The notes: a model not told the origin generated them from the sequence alone. 64,000 nucleotides of DNA from Alistipes sp. (GCA_017631035.1 JAGBUB010000028.1:1-64000), one strand, 5' to 3'. Shown: positions 32,378 to 41,632, numbered from the stretch's first letter. Numbers and translations: made by a program.

Positions 32378-33187
32378 ATGCAAAAGATTGCAATTCAAGG
32401 ATATACCGGTAGCTTTCACCATATTGCAGCCAATCTCTATTTCGGTCGCGATATAGAGATCCTGCCGTGCGATACGTTCCGCGCCGTGGCTGCAGCCGTA
32501 AAGCAGGGTGATGCCGATATGGGGCTTATGGCCATTGAGAACTCCATTGCTGGCTCAATCATCCCCAACTACTGCATCCTGCAGGACGAGAACCTGCAAG
32601 TGGCAGGAGAGGTATATCTGCCCATCAAGCAGAATTTGATGGTGTTGCCCGACGTTGAGTTGGAGGATATTCGCGAGGTAGAGTCGCACTCGATGGCGCT
32701 ATTGCAGTGCATTGATTATTTGGACGAGCACAACTGGAAACTCATCGAGAGCGAGGATACTGCACTGAGCGCCAAGCATATTGCCCAAAATGGCCTACGC
32801 CATACGGCAACCATCGCCAGCGAGCTTGCCGCCGAGATGTACGGGTTGAAAATTATAGCCCCCGAGATTAATACCATCAAGAGTAACTACACTCGTTTTA
32901 TGGTACTCAAGCGCTACGACCACAACATCGATGAGCAGGCCAACAAAGCTTCGCTCTACTTCAAGACCGACCACAAGGAGGGTTCGCTTCTGAAGGCGTT
33001 GAGTTGTTTGGAGGGTATCAACCTGTCGAAGTTGCAGTCGTATCCCATCCCGAGCGAGCCGTGGCACTACCTGTTCCACATCGACTTGGAGTTTGCTTGC
33101 CTGGACGACTACATACGCAACCTGACACACCTGCAGGCCGTCACACGCGAAATTCACGTTTACGGCGTTTATAAAAGTGGAAAATAA
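32378..33187 (+). CDS. pheA: prephenate dehydratase
   Basis: 269 residues from the ATG at 32378 (MQKIAIQGYTGSFHHIAA). The longer frame starting at 32342 runs through the attenuator hairpin and is rejected. The PDT domain contains GLMAIENSIAGSI and the catalytic TRF motif (NYTRFMVL); a C-terminal ACT domain follows (SLYFKTDHKEGSLLKALSCL). The ACT motif normally reading ESRP is QSYP here (KLQSYPIPSEPWHYLFHIDLE), which could alter Phe feedback. It turns prephenate into phenylpyruvate and is the first gene of the aromatic operon. Confidence 0.95.
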   Translation: MQKIAIQGYTGSFHHIAANLYFGRDIEILPCDTFRAVAAAVKQGDADMGLMAIENSIAGSIIPNYCILQDENLQVAGEVYLPIKQNLMVLPDVELEDIREVESHSMALLQCIDYLDEHNWKLIESEDTALSAKHIAQNGLRHTATIASELAAEMYGLKIIAPEINTIKSNYTRFMVLKRYDHNIDEQANKASLYFKTDHKEGSLLKALSCLEGINLSKLQSYPIPSEPWHYLFHIDLEFACLDDYIRNLTHLQAVTREIHVYGVYKSGK

Positions 33188-33237
33188 GTAGAAATAAGAT
33201 AAATTAAAGAGTTTAAAACCAAAAAACTAACAAAACT

Positions 33238-34416
33238 ATGGCAAAGGTAGAGATCACTCCCTCGCACCGTATGGATAGCATTAAGGAGTATTACTTTTCA
33301 AAGAAAAACCGCGAGATCGCTGAGTTGCGCAAGGCAGGTCGCGACATCATCTCACTCGGCATCGGCAGCCCCGATATGCCCCCCGCTCAGGCTGTTATCG
33401 ACCGCTTGGCAAAGGAGGCTCAGCGTCCCGATGTACACGCTTACCAGCCCTACAACGGTAGCGAGTTGTTGCGCAAGGCCTATGCTGACTGGTATGAGAA
33501 GTGGTATAATGTAACTCTCGACCCCAAGACCGAGGTGTTGCCCTTGCTTGGCTCTAAGGAGGGTATTATGCACATCTGTATGGCTTTCCTCGATGAGGGC
33601 GATCAGGTGTTGGTTCCCAACCCCGGCTACCCCACTTACCGTGCTGCAGTAACCCTTTCTGGCGGAGAGGTCGTGGAGTATCGCTTGAACGCAGCAAACG
33701 GCTTCTACCCCGACTTCGAGGAGATCGAGAAGCAGGACTTGAGCCGCGTTAAGTTGATGTTCGTGAACTACCCCAATATGCCTACGGGTACCCACCCCAC
33801 AGTTGAGTTGTTCGAGAAGTTGGTTGCCTTCGCAGGCAAGCACAACATTCTGTTGGTACACGACAACCCCTACAGCTTCGTTCGTAACAACCTCCAGCTC
33901 TCAATCCTTAACATCGAGGGCGCAAAGGATGTTGCTATCGAGATGAACTCTACAAGTAAGGGCCACTCTATGGCCGGCTGGCGTGTAGGAGTTGTTGCAG
34001 GTCGTGCCGACATTATCAGCGACATCTTGCGCTTCAAATCAAATATGGACTCTGGTATGTTCTACCCCGTACAGGCTGCTGCAGCTGAGGCTTTGGCTCT
34101 TGGCAACGAGTGGTTTGACGAGCTCAACGCTACATACTACGAGCGCGAGAAGAACGGCTACGCCCTGTTGGATGCACTTGGTTGCGACTATGTTAAGGGT
34201 CAGGCAGGTCTGTTCGTATGGGCCGCAATGCCTGCTGATTTCGACGGCGACTGCTTCGCTTTCTCTGACAAGGTGCTTAACGAGTGCGACGTATTCGTAA
34301 CACCCGGTGGTATCTTCGGCTCTGAGGGTACGAAGTATATCCGTATCTCGCTCTGTATGCCTGCCGAGCGTCTGGCTGAGGCTGCCGAGCGTGTGAAGGC
34401 TCGTTTCAACAAATAG
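33238..34416 (+). CDS. class I pyridoxal-phosphate aminotransferase (aromatic amino acid step)
   Basis: 392 residues. Class I aminotransferase motifs: ISLGIGSPDMPP, PNPGYPTYRAAV, MFVNYPNMPTG (the usual NPxNPTG motif reads NYPNMPTG), the PLP lysine in NSTSKGHSMAGWRVG, and CMPAERLAEAAERV at the end. By sequence it is close to LL-diaminopimelate/aspartate aminotransferases. Placed between pheA and tyrA, it most likely transaminates phenylpyruvate and hydroxyphenylpyruvate. 50 bp after pheA, 9 bp before tyrA. Confidence 0.9.
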   Translation: MAKVEITPSHRMDSIKEYYFSKKNREIAELRKAGRDIISLGIGSPDMPPAQAVIDRLAKEAQRPDVHAYQPYNGSELLRKAYADWYEKWYNVTLDPKTEVLPLLGSKEGIMHICMAFLDEGDQVLVPNPGYPTYRAAVTLSGGEVVEYRLNAANGFYPDFEEIEKQDLSRVKLMFVNYPNMPTGTHPTVELFEKLVAFAGKHNILLVHDNPYSFVRNNLQLSILNIEGAKDVAIEMNSTSKGHSMAGWRVGVVAGRADIISDILRFKSNMDSGMFYPVQAAAAEALALGNEWFDELNATYYEREKNGYALLDALGCDYVKGQAGLFVWAAMPADFDGDCFAFSDKVLNECDVFVTPGGIFGSEGTKYIRISLCMPAERLAEAAERVKARFNK

Positions 34417-34425
34417 AAGTAAAGA

Positions 34426-35268
34426 ATGAAAGCTACCATCATAGGTCTGGGTTTGATAGGCGGCTCGTTCGCCTTGAGCCTCAAGGATAAGGGTTTCTGC
34501 GACGAGGTGTGGGGTATCACCCGCTCGGAGCGAAGCGCACAGAAAGCATTGACGATGGGACTCGTCGAGCGTATCGTAACGCTCGATGAGGCTCTCGCCG
34601 AAAGCGACCTCATAGTGCTTGCCACACCCGTAGATACCATTCCCCTGATGGCTACAAAGATTCTGAACCGCATACGTCCGCACCAGATATTGATGGATAT
34701 GGGCTCCACAAAGCAGGAGTTGTGCGAGGCTACGATGATGCACCCCAACCGAGGTCGTCTGGTAGCTACACACCCGATGTGGGGTACCGAGAATAGCGGT
34801 CCCGAGGCGGCCGAGCGAGGCGCCTTCAAGGGCCGCACAGTGGTTATCTGTGAGCGCGAGCGATCGGATGCCGATGCGGTGGGTAAGGTAGAGGAGATTT
34901 ATCGTGCGCTGGAGATGCCCATTCGCTATATGTCGGCCGAGGAGCAGGATATGCACTGCGCCTACGTGTCGCACATTTCACACATTACATCGTTCGCTCT
35001 GGCACTTACCGTGCTAGAGAAGGAGCGCGAAGAGGAGCATATCTTCGACCTTGCGGGCGGTGGTTTCGAGAGTACGGTGCGTCTGGCAAAGAGTCTTCCG
35101 CAGACGTGGGCACCGATATTCCTGGAGAACAAGTACAATATATTGGACGTATTGCGCGAGCATATCCACCAGTTGCAGATTATGCGCCGTATGATCGAGC
35201 GCGACGATCGCGAGGGACTGATGGAGGCTATGCTCCGAGCCAATAAGATTCGAGAGATTTTGAAGTAG
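34426..35268 (+). CDS. tyrA: prephenate dehydrogenase
   Basis: 280 residues. N-terminal NAD(P) site GLGLIGGSFALSLK, then VLATPVDTIP, MGSTKQELCE, ATHPMWGTENSGPEAAERG and the helical part with HISHITSFALALTVLEKE. It oxidatively decarboxylates prephenate to 4-hydroxyphenylpyruvate on the route to Tyr. No ACT domain. The next gene's possible GTG start shares the last base of its stop codon. Confidence 0.94.
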   Translation: MKATIIGLGLIGGSFALSLKDKGFCDEVWGITRSERSAQKALTMGLVERIVTLDEALAESDLIVLATPVDTIPLMATKILNRIRPHQILMDMGSTKQELCEATMMHPNRGRLVATHPMWGTENSGPEAAERGAFKGRTVVICERERSDADAVGKVEEIYRALEMPIRYMSAEEQDMHCAYVSHISHITSFALALTVLEKEREEEHIFDLAGGGFESTVRLAKSLPQTWAPIFLENKYNILDVLREHIHQLQIMRRMIERDDREGLMEAMLRANKIREILK

Positions 35269-35324
35269 TGTATGTGATTGCGTCTTGCGCACTGGAGCTT
35301 ACACGAGATAAAAGTTTAGGTAAA

Positions 35325-36395
35325 ATGGGAAGATTTATCCTTGGGGAGAAGCGTCCCCTCATCATATCGGGTCCCTGCAGCGCCGAGACCCACGAGCAGA
35401 CCATCGAGACTGCAATGCAACTCGCACGCTCGGGTAAAGTAGATGTTATACGCGCTGGTGTGTGGAAACCCCGCACCAATCCCGGCACATTCGAGGGTAT
35501 TGGCGAGCCCGCCCTGGAGTGGTTGCAGGAGATTAAGGCGCAGACAGGCCTACCCGTAGCTGTAGAGGTGGCAAACAAGGCACACGTAAAGCTGGCTCTG
35601 AAATATGGTGTCGACATTCTTTGGATTGGCGCCCGCACTACCGTATCGCCTTTCGCCATTCAGGAGATTGCCGAGGCCCTGCACGACAACAAGGAGATAA
35701 CCATTCTGGTGAAGAACCCTATGACTCCCGACATCGGTCTGTGGGCTGGTGCAGTGAATCGCTTTATCAACGAGGGTATTCCGCAGGAGAACATTGGTCT
35801 TATCCACCGTGGATACGCCTACTTTGGCGACAGCAAATACCGCAACCCGCCTATGTGGCACACCATCTTTGAGATGCGTAGTCGCTTCCCCGAGATGATG
35901 ATGATTTGCGACCCGTCGCACATCTGCGGTTGCCGACCGTTGTTGCAGGGCATTGCACAGCAGGCTGCCGACCTCTGCTTCGACGGTATGATGATTGAGA
36001 GTCACATCGCACCCGACAAGGCGTGGAGTGACTCGGCACAGCAGGTAACACCGCAGGATTGCATCACGATGCTCGACAATATTATGTGGCGTGCCAAGTC
36101 GGCCGACGACCCTGAGTTCCACGACGAGCTAAACGTATGCCGCCAGCAGATTGACCAGATTGATGCCGAGATTTTCGACCTTCTGAACCGCCGTATGCAC
36201 ACCAGCGACAAGATTGGCGCCATCAAGAAGGCAAACAATGTAGCTATTTTGCAGAGCAACCGCTGGGAGGATATCTGTCGCCGTATGCTCACCATCACAC
36301 GTCGTATGGGGCTGAGCGAGGAGTTTGTCCGCACGGTGCTGGAGGCCATTCACGTTGAGAGCATCAACCGCCAGAATGAGATTATGAATAAATAA
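35325..36395 (+). CDS. bifunctional DAHP synthase / chorismate mutase
   Basis: 356 residues from the ATG at 35325; the frame extends upstream to a GTG at 35268 (TAGTG overlap with tyrA), so the start is uncertain. The DAHP synthase domain (KDSA-like class) has RPLIISGPCSAETHEQT, RAGVWKPRTNPG, LWIGARTTVSPFA, LVKNPMTPD, IHRGYAYFG, CDPSHICG and ESHIAPDKAWSDSAQQVTP. The C-terminal ~90 residues are a chorismate mutase type II helix bundle (CRQQIDQIDAEIFDLLNRRM...KIGAIKKANN). It joins the first shikimate step with the chorismate branch point and may allow allosteric coupling. Last gene of the operon. Confidence 0.93.
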   Translation: MGRFILGEKRPLIISGPCSAETHEQTIETAMQLARSGKVDVIRAGVWKPRTNPGTFEGIGEPALEWLQEIKAQTGLPVAVEVANKAHVKLALKYGVDILWIGARTTVSPFAIQEIAEALHDNKEITILVKNPMTPDIGLWAGAVNRFINEGIPQENIGLIHRGYAYFGDSKYRNPPMWHTIFEMRSRFPEMMMICDPSHICGCRPLLQGIAQQAADLCFDGMMIESHIAPDKAWSDSAQQVTPQDCITMLDNIMWRAKSADDPEFHDELNVCRQQIDQIDAEIFDLLNRRMHTSDKIGAIKKANNVAILQSNRWEDICRRMLTITRRMGLSEEFVRTVLEAIHVESINRQNEIMNK

Positions 36396-36413
36396 ACTTA
36401 GACTAATCGAAAT

Positions 36414-36446
36414 AAGACCGATTCCACTTTGGGATCGGTCTTTTGT
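36414..36446 (+). terminator. terminator of the aromatic operon
   Basis: Stem AAGACCGATTCC / GGGATCGGTCTT (36414-36425 with 36431-36442, one G-U), loop ACTTT, then TTGTTTATTTT. Confidence 0.9.
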
Positions 36447-36508
36447 TTATTTTAGGGCATAAATATCGCTATTGACGAAAAAAAAGTTAAATTTGTATTC
36501 GAGAAACT

Positions 36509-37282
36509 ATGGATAAATTTTTCACATACAACGACATTCGTCTTCACTACGAAGACTGCGGTGAGGGCCACCCCATCCTGCTACTCCACGGCTGGGGTTG
36601 TAACACCACGACTTTCAACGCTATACGCCCATTTCTTGAGGCGCGTTTTCGTGTGCTCACAGTCGATTTTGCAGGCTTTGGCAAGAGCGATGAGCCTCAT
36701 CAGGTGTGGGGCGTAGAGGAGTACACCCGCTCGGTGGAAGCACTCGCCAAGCACGAGGGTGTGGAGAATCCTATACTTATTGGCCATTCGTTTGGCGGTC
36801 GTGTATCGATAGTGTATGCCTCACGACAGAAGGTGCAGAAGATAATGTTGGTTGATGCGGCTGGCGTAAAGCCCAAGCGTTCGCTCACATATTACCGCAA
36901 GGTATACACCTTCAAACTCCTGAAAAAGTTGTTGCCCATCGTAGTAGGCAAGACTCGTGCCGAGAAGATTATCGAGCAGCGTCGTGCCAAGGCGGGCTCG
37001 TCGGATTACAGTCAGGCCTCGCCAATGATGCGTGCCATACTATCGAAGGTCGTGAACGAGGATTTATGCCACTTGATGCCCAAGATTGCGGCACCAACGC
37101 TCCTTTTCTGGGGCGAGAACGACACCGCAACGCCTCTGTCGGATGCAAAGAAGATGGAGAAGTTGATTCCCGATGCTGGTCTAGTAACGGTGGCGGGTGC
37201 TGGGCACTACGCATTTTTGGAGAATACGCCATTGTTTCTGCGTGTGGCAGAGAGTTTTTTAAGTAAAGAGATGAAAAAGTAG
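36509..37282 (+). CDS. alpha/beta hydrolase
   Basis: 257 residues, no signal peptide. Oxyanion motif LLHGWGCN, nucleophile elbow GHSFGG, acid in FWGENDTATPLS and His in GAGHYAFLE: a complete Ser-Asp-His triad. It starts the run hydrolase-MurF-like-Ddl-like, with only 3 bp before the next start. The substrate is unknown; the context suggests a peptidoglycan-precursor-related ester or amide (inference). Confidence 0.88.
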   Translation: MDKFFTYNDIRLHYEDCGEGHPILLLHGWGCNTTTFNAIRPFLEARFRVLTVDFAGFGKSDEPHQVWGVEEYTRSVEALAKHEGVENPILIGHSFGGRVSIVYASRQKVQKIMLVDAAGVKPKRSLTYYRKVYTFKLLKKLLPIVVGKTRAEKIIEQRRAKAGSSDYSQASPMMRAILSKVVNEDLCHLMPKIAAPTLLFWGENDTATPLSDAKKMEKLIPDAGLVTVAGAGHYAFLENTPLFLRVAESFLSKEMKK

Positions 37283-37285
37283 GAT

Positions 37286-38845
37286 ATGCTTTGGATTAAT
37301 ATTATATTTTGGGTGGCGTACGCTATGCTGTGGGCGGCTGTGGTGCGATACGATGTGCATATGTTCCAGCACAACTCATACCGAGAGGATCGCTATGCAC
37401 GCTGGTTCGGCTCAGGACATAAGTTCGGCCGTGCAGCCGTGATTGCAGCACTCACCAATATGGGACTCTTCTCTAATCCCATTATATGGGGTTTATCGGT
37501 CATTACAATGGCGGTGATTGCGTGGCGAGAGTTCCGCACCGTGTATAAGAAACCTATCGTTTACACGATGCGTGTGAAGCGTCTGTTCCTGACAGCAGCT
37601 CTGCTGACTGCGGCGGCAGTGGGTGTAGCGCTGATATTTATCCCCAAGTATACCCATATGGTAGCGTTAGCGCTGTTGATAATGCCGGTTGTAATGCTTG
37701 CGGCAAACCTCGCAAACAAGCCTCTGGAGGCGGCAATCTCACGCTGGTACTACAACGATGCAAAGCGCATCCTGCGCTCGATGCCCGACCTGAAGATTAT
37801 CGGCGTTACGGGCAGTTTTGGAAAGACCTCGACAAAACATTACCTCTACCGCATACTCTCGGAGCGATATAATGTGCTGATGACACCCGGTAACTTCAAC
37901 ACTACGCTGGGTGTAATACGCACCGTGCGCGAGCAATTGAAACCCCACCACCAGATTTTCATCGTGGAGATGGGAGCCAAGCAAGTGGGCGACATCAAGG
38001 AGATTTGCGACTTGGTACACCCCACCATAGGTGTGGTTACGGCTGTTGGCGAGATGCATCTCGAGACCTTCGGCTCGCTGGAGAATGTACGTCGCACCAA
38101 GTTTGAGCTAATAGACGCCCTGCCCGCAGATGGTTTGGCGATTGTGAATATGGAGTCCGAAGCCATAGCTACAGCCGAGCGCCCCAGCCACTGCCGAGTG
38201 ATTGGTTACGGAGTAAATCGCCCGAAGGCAGAGTGGAGTGCCGAGAATATCGACTACTCGCCTACGCAGACCAGCTTCGAGGTCAAGGCCGAGGGATACG
38301 CAGAGCAGGTCTACACCACCCATCTGGCTGGCCGAGGTAACATACTCAATCTCTTGGCGGCTATCGCTGTGGCGGATTATTTTCACATTCCGCAGGCACT
38401 GCAGAAGCGAGCCATACGCCAGATTGAGCAGATTGAGCACCGCCTGAGCATCAAACGCACGGCGGGAGGCATTACTATCATCGACGACGCCTACAACTCA
38501 AACCCTGCAGGAGCGAAGATGGCGCTCGAGGTGTTGCGCGACTTCCAACGCGTGGAGGGCGCACGTCGCATAGTGGTAACGCCAGGATTTGTGGAGATGG
38601 GACAGAGCCAATACCGCAACAACAAGCAATTGGGCGCAGACATAGCCTCAGCAGCCGATATAGCCATAGTGGTAAATCGCGTAAACCGCGATGCTATTGC
38701 AGAGGGATTGCGTGAGAGCGGCTTTAATGAAGATAACATCATCCTCGCCGACTCGTTTGCCGAGGCCTCGGCATATCTGGCCAAATCGATGCGTATGGGC
38801 GACATAGTGCTATACGAGAACGACCTGCCCGACTCATTTAAGTAG
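37286..38845 (+). CDS. MurF-like Mur ligase with N-terminal membrane domain
   Basis: 519 residues. Residues 1-140 hold several hydrophobic segments (INIIFWVAYAMLWAAVV, LFLTAALLTAAAVGVAL, MVALALLIMPVVMLAANL). A Mur ligase follows: P-loop VTGSFGKTSTKHYL, FIVEMGAKQVGDI, HLETFGSLENV, LAGRGNILNLLAA, DDAYNSNPAGAK and VVTPGFVEMG. Classical MurF, which adds D-Ala-D-Ala to the UDP-MurNAc-tripeptide, is soluble and lacks such an anchor. It is probably a second, membrane-bound ligase working with the Ddl-like enzyme encoded 22 bp downstream. The exact substrates are unknown. Confidence 0.87.
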   Translation: MLWINIIFWVAYAMLWAAVVRYDVHMFQHNSYREDRYARWFGSGHKFGRAAVIAALTNMGLFSNPIIWGLSVITMAVIAWREFRTVYKKPIVYTMRVKRLFLTAALLTAAAVGVALIFIPKYTHMVALALLIMPVVMLAANLANKPLEAAISRWYYNDAKRILRSMPDLKIIGVTGSFGKTSTKHYLYRILSERYNVLMTPGNFNTTLGVIRTVREQLKPHHQIFIVEMGAKQVGDIKEICDLVHPTIGVVTAVGEMHLETFGSLENVRRTKFELIDALPADGLAIVNMESEAIATAERPSHCRVIGYGVNRPKAEWSAENIDYSPTQTSFEVKAEGYAEQVYTTHLAGRGNILNLLAAIAVADYFHIPQALQKRAIRQIEQIEHRLSIKRTAGGITIIDDAYNSNPAGAKMALEVLRDFQRVEGARRIVVTPGFVEMGQSQYRNNKQLGADIASAADIAIVVNRVNRDAIAEGLRESGFNEDNIILADSFAEASAYLAKSMRMGDIVLYENDLPDSFK

Positions 38846-38867
38846 AAAACGACTAATACAAACAATA

Positions 38868-40088
38868 ATGAAGACAAAAATCAATGTAGGTGTAATCTTT
38901 GGCGGCCGCTCGGTCGAGAACGAGATTTCAGTACTGACAGCCATTCAGGCAATGGAGGCTATCAACACAAGCAAGTACGACATCACACCCATATACATCA
39001 GCAAGGAGGGCCTCTGGTATACAGGTGACGCTCTGCGCGATAGTAGGAACTACAAGAATATGGAACAGCTCTACTCATCGTGCGAACAGGTCTATCTGCG
39101 TCCTATCTATGGCGACAACAAGCTCTACAAAGTGCGTAAGCCTATGTTTGGCAGCGACGTGGTTACTACACTCGATGTTATCCTGCCTGCATTGCACGGC
39201 ACCAACTGCGAGGATGGTTCGTTCCAGGGCACCATTGAGATGACAGGAATCCCCTACGCAGGTTGCAACGTGCTGGCCTCGGCCAATGGTATGGATAAGA
39301 TTACGATGAAGATGGTTCTCGCGGCGTGTGGTATTCCCGTAATTGACTATGCGTGGTTCTCCGACAAGGAGTGGTTCGACCGCGAGCAGCAGACTATCGA
39401 GCGCATCGAGAAGCAACTCGCCTACCCCGTGATTGTAAAGCCTGCCGATTCGGGTTCAAGCGTGGGTATCTCGGCTGTACACAACCGCGAGGAGCTGAAG
39501 GCAGCCATAGAGAATGCCATCACCTATTCGAAGCGTATCATCGTCGAGCATCTGGTTGAGCAACTCAAGGAGATTAACTGCTCGGTGCTTGGCAACTACT
39601 ACGAGTGCGAGGCATCGGTATGCGAGGCTCCGATTCGCAGTGGCGAGATTCTCAGCTACCAGGACAAGTACCTCGGTGGTGGTGCAAAAGGCGGTGCCAA
39701 GGGTGGCGTCAAGGAGTCGCGAGGTATGCACTCTACAGTGCGCGAGATTCCCGCACAGTTGCCCGAGGAGCAGACTAACTTCATTCGCACGACAGCCGTA
39801 GAGACCTTCAAGGCGCTTAACTGCGATGGCGTGGCACGCATCGATTTTATGATTGATGAGAAGGATAATAAAATTTATGTTAACGAAATAAATACTATTC
39901 CGGGATCTTTATCGTTTTATTTATGGGAGGCCACCGGTATCTCGTTCGGCCAGCTTACCGAGCGCCTACTCGAGATAGCCTTCTCTCGCAAGCGCGACTC
40001 ATCGTTCAAGACGACAAGTTACAAGGAGAACATCTTCAACTACTCGATGGGCGGAGGAGCGAAAGGCGCAAAGGGCGCAAAACGATAA
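38868..40088 (+). CDS. ddl: D-alanine--D-alanine ligase family protein
   Basis: 406 residues, ATP-grasp fold: GVIFGGRSVENEISV at the N-terminus, LPALHGTNCEDGSFQG, YPVIVKPADSGSSVGIS, the acidic RIDFMIDEKD and VNEINTIPGSLSFYLWEA at the C-terminus. Longer than E. coli Ddl (~306), with inserts, including a flexible GGGAKGGAKGGVKE segment in the loop after YQDKYL and a GGGAKGAKGAKR C-terminus. It joins two D-Ala molecules, or D-Ala with another acceptor. Co-transcribed with the MurF-like gene; whether it is the only ddl cannot be told from the window. Confidence 0.9.
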   Translation: MKTKINVGVIFGGRSVENEISVLTAIQAMEAINTSKYDITPIYISKEGLWYTGDALRDSRNYKNMEQLYSSCEQVYLRPIYGDNKLYKVRKPMFGSDVVTTLDVILPALHGTNCEDGSFQGTIEMTGIPYAGCNVLASANGMDKITMKMVLAACGIPVIDYAWFSDKEWFDREQQTIERIEKQLAYPVIVKPADSGSSVGISAVHNREELKAAIENAITYSKRIIVEHLVEQLKEINCSVLGNYYECEASVCEAPIRSGEILSYQDKYLGGGAKGGAKGGVKESRGMHSTVREIPAQLPEEQTNFIRTTAVETFKALNCDGVARIDFMIDEKDNKIYVNEINTIPGSLSFYLWEATGISFGQLTERLLEIAFSRKRDSSFKTTSYKENIFNYSMGGGAKGAKGAKR

Positions 40089-40128
40089 AACAAGTGCAAC
40101 AGAAGTTTAACCCGTAAAACCTAAAGTT

Positions 40129-40995
40129 ATGAAACGATTGATCTTAGCAATTACGATGGCTTTTACGCTCACATCGTGCGGTATTGGTTACTATAGCTAT
40201 AGCACCCCTACTCCCATAAAAGGCTCAATCAACATCTCGTTACAACCATCGTGGGGTCCAGCGGGTTATGACTTTGCTATGTATTACTACTTCCCCGAGT
40301 TCAACTTCTACTACGATGTTGAGCGTGCCGTGTTCCACTACTTGAACTATGGCCGTTGGGTATCAGCAAAGGTGTTGCCTCGCGGCCACCACTTCCCTAC
40401 TGACTTGCATCGCTACTACAAGGTTGTCATCAACCACCACAACCCGTGGAACTACAACCGTCAGCACAAGCAGCAGTACAAACACTACAAGGGTGTTTAC
40501 ACTCAGCGCAACCTGCGCGACATACGATTTGAGAAAGAGACTCCTCGTCGCATTCAGCCACCGCACTACTCTACACCTTCGCGCAACAACAACACTTTGC
40601 ACACACCCCAGAGCACTCCCCATAGAGGCCAAGGTGGTGTAGGTCAGGGCTCATCTGGCAGCAGACCTCAGCAAGGCAACGTAGGCCGACCCAGCGGCAC
40701 ACCTTCTCGCAACAACGCGACGGTGCGTCCTGGCAGTGGTAGCACTTCGCAGGGCAATGTACGTCCTGGTGGCTCTACAAGTGGCAATGTACGTCCCAGT
40801 GGCTCAACAAGCGGCAATGTTCGTCCCGGCAGCAGCTCTTCGAAGGGCAATGTAAAGCCCAGCGGCAGTAGCACTCCTTCAAGGGGAGCAGTGAAGCAGG
40901 GCGGCACTTCTTCATCGAAGGGCACTTCATCGAGCAACCGTTCATCAGGCTCAAAATCTTCGGGAGCACGCTCGTCGGGCTCTCGCGGACGATAA
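40129..40995 (+). CDS. hypothetical lipoprotein with repetitive Ser/Gly/Arg-rich C-terminus
   Basis: 288 residues. Lipoprotein signal (MKRLILAITMAFTLTSCGIG, lipobox LTSC). The middle is Tyr/His-rich (YDFAMYYYFPEFNFYYDVERA, RYYKVVINHHNPWNYNRQ). From about 150 the chain is low complexity, with a 10-residue repeat GNVRPGGSTS / GNVRPSGSTS / GNVRPGSSSS and then Ser/Gly/Lys/Arg runs ending SSGSRGR. Very basic; likely surface-associated or cell-wall-binding. No family recognised. 40 bp after ddl. Confidence 0.8.
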   Translation: MKRLILAITMAFTLTSCGIGYYSYSTPTPIKGSINISLQPSWGPAGYDFAMYYYFPEFNFYYDVERAVFHYLNYGRWVSAKVLPRGHHFPTDLHRYYKVVINHHNPWNYNRQHKQQYKHYKGVYTQRNLRDIRFEKETPRRIQPPHYSTPSRNNNTLHTPQSTPHRGQGGVGQGSSGSRPQQGNVGRPSGTPSRNNATVRPGSGSTSQGNVRPGGSTSGNVRPSGSTSGNVRPGSSSSKGNVKPSGSSTPSRGAVKQGGTSSSKGTSSSNRSSGSKSSGARSSGSRGR

Positions 40996-41018
40996 TAAAT
41001 GATTAAACATAGGATAGT

Positions 41019-41582
41019 ATGAAACGTATAATTATGCTCCTTGCTTTGGCTTGCATAGCCGCGCAGGCATCGGCTGGCGTAATCCCCAAGTTCAAGCTGG
41101 GTGTCAAGGCTGGTCTTGACTATCAGAGCAACAAACTCAGCAGCGCAAGCGATCTTCGATTTGAGGCAAGCACAGGTTGGTTTGCAGGTGTGCAGGGTGA
41201 CCTATCGTGGAAAAACTTCGGCATACACCCCGAGATACTCTACTCGCGCAATACGTTCGACATAGCAGGCGATATGGGAAATATAAAACTCAACAAGTTG
41301 GATATCCCCGTTCTGTTACAATATCGTTTCTGGAACATTTTTGCCCTGCAGGCAGGTCCTACGTTCTGCGTGATGACCAACACAAGTGGTAGGATGGCGA
41401 GTGTAGACTGGGAATTGCAGCGACCCACAATGGGCTATGCCCTAGGAGCTGAGGCTCGTATCTGGAAACTCAACATATCGGCTCGCTACAACGGCTCATT
41501 CAACCGCAGCGAGGTGCTAGGCTTCACAACAGGAAAGAATAAGATTGACACATTCCAGCTGGGCGTAGGAGTATATTTCTAA
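41019..41582 (+). CDS. small outer-membrane beta-barrel (PorT/OmpW-like)
   Basis: 187 residues. Signal peptide (MKRIIMLLALACIAAQASAG), then alternating strands typical of an 8-stranded barrel of the Bacteroidota PorT-like family: FKLGVKAGLDYQSN, GWFAGVQGDLSWKNFGIHPEILYS, LDIPVLLQYRFW, ALGAEARIW, and ending FQLGVGVYF with a terminal Phe. Function unknown. 23 bp after the repetitive lipoprotein gene, followed by a terminator. Confidence 0.85.
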   Translation: MKRIIMLLALACIAAQASAGVIPKFKLGVKAGLDYQSNKLSSASDLRFEASTGWFAGVQGDLSWKNFGIHPEILYSRNTFDIAGDMGNIKLNKLDIPVLLQYRFWNIFALQAGPTFCVMTNTSGRMASVDWELQRPTMGYALGAEARIWKLNISARYNGSFNRSEVLGFTTGKNKIDTFQLGVGVYF

Positions 41583-41603
41583 CCGCCAACTTATATAACA
41601 ATC

Positions 41604-41632
41604 AAAGGCTGTCCTTTACGGACAGCCTTTTC
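41604..41632 (+). terminator. terminator after the beta-barrel gene
   Basis: Perfect 11-bp stem AAAGGCTGTCC / GGACAGCCTTT (41604-41614 with 41620-41630), then TTCTATT. Confidence 0.88.

Noticed and set aside
34039..34974. 311-codon minus-strand frame across the aminotransferase and tyrA genes
   Set aside because: Antisense to two clearly functional genes, crosses their boundary, and shows no recognisable motif; a by-product of codon use.
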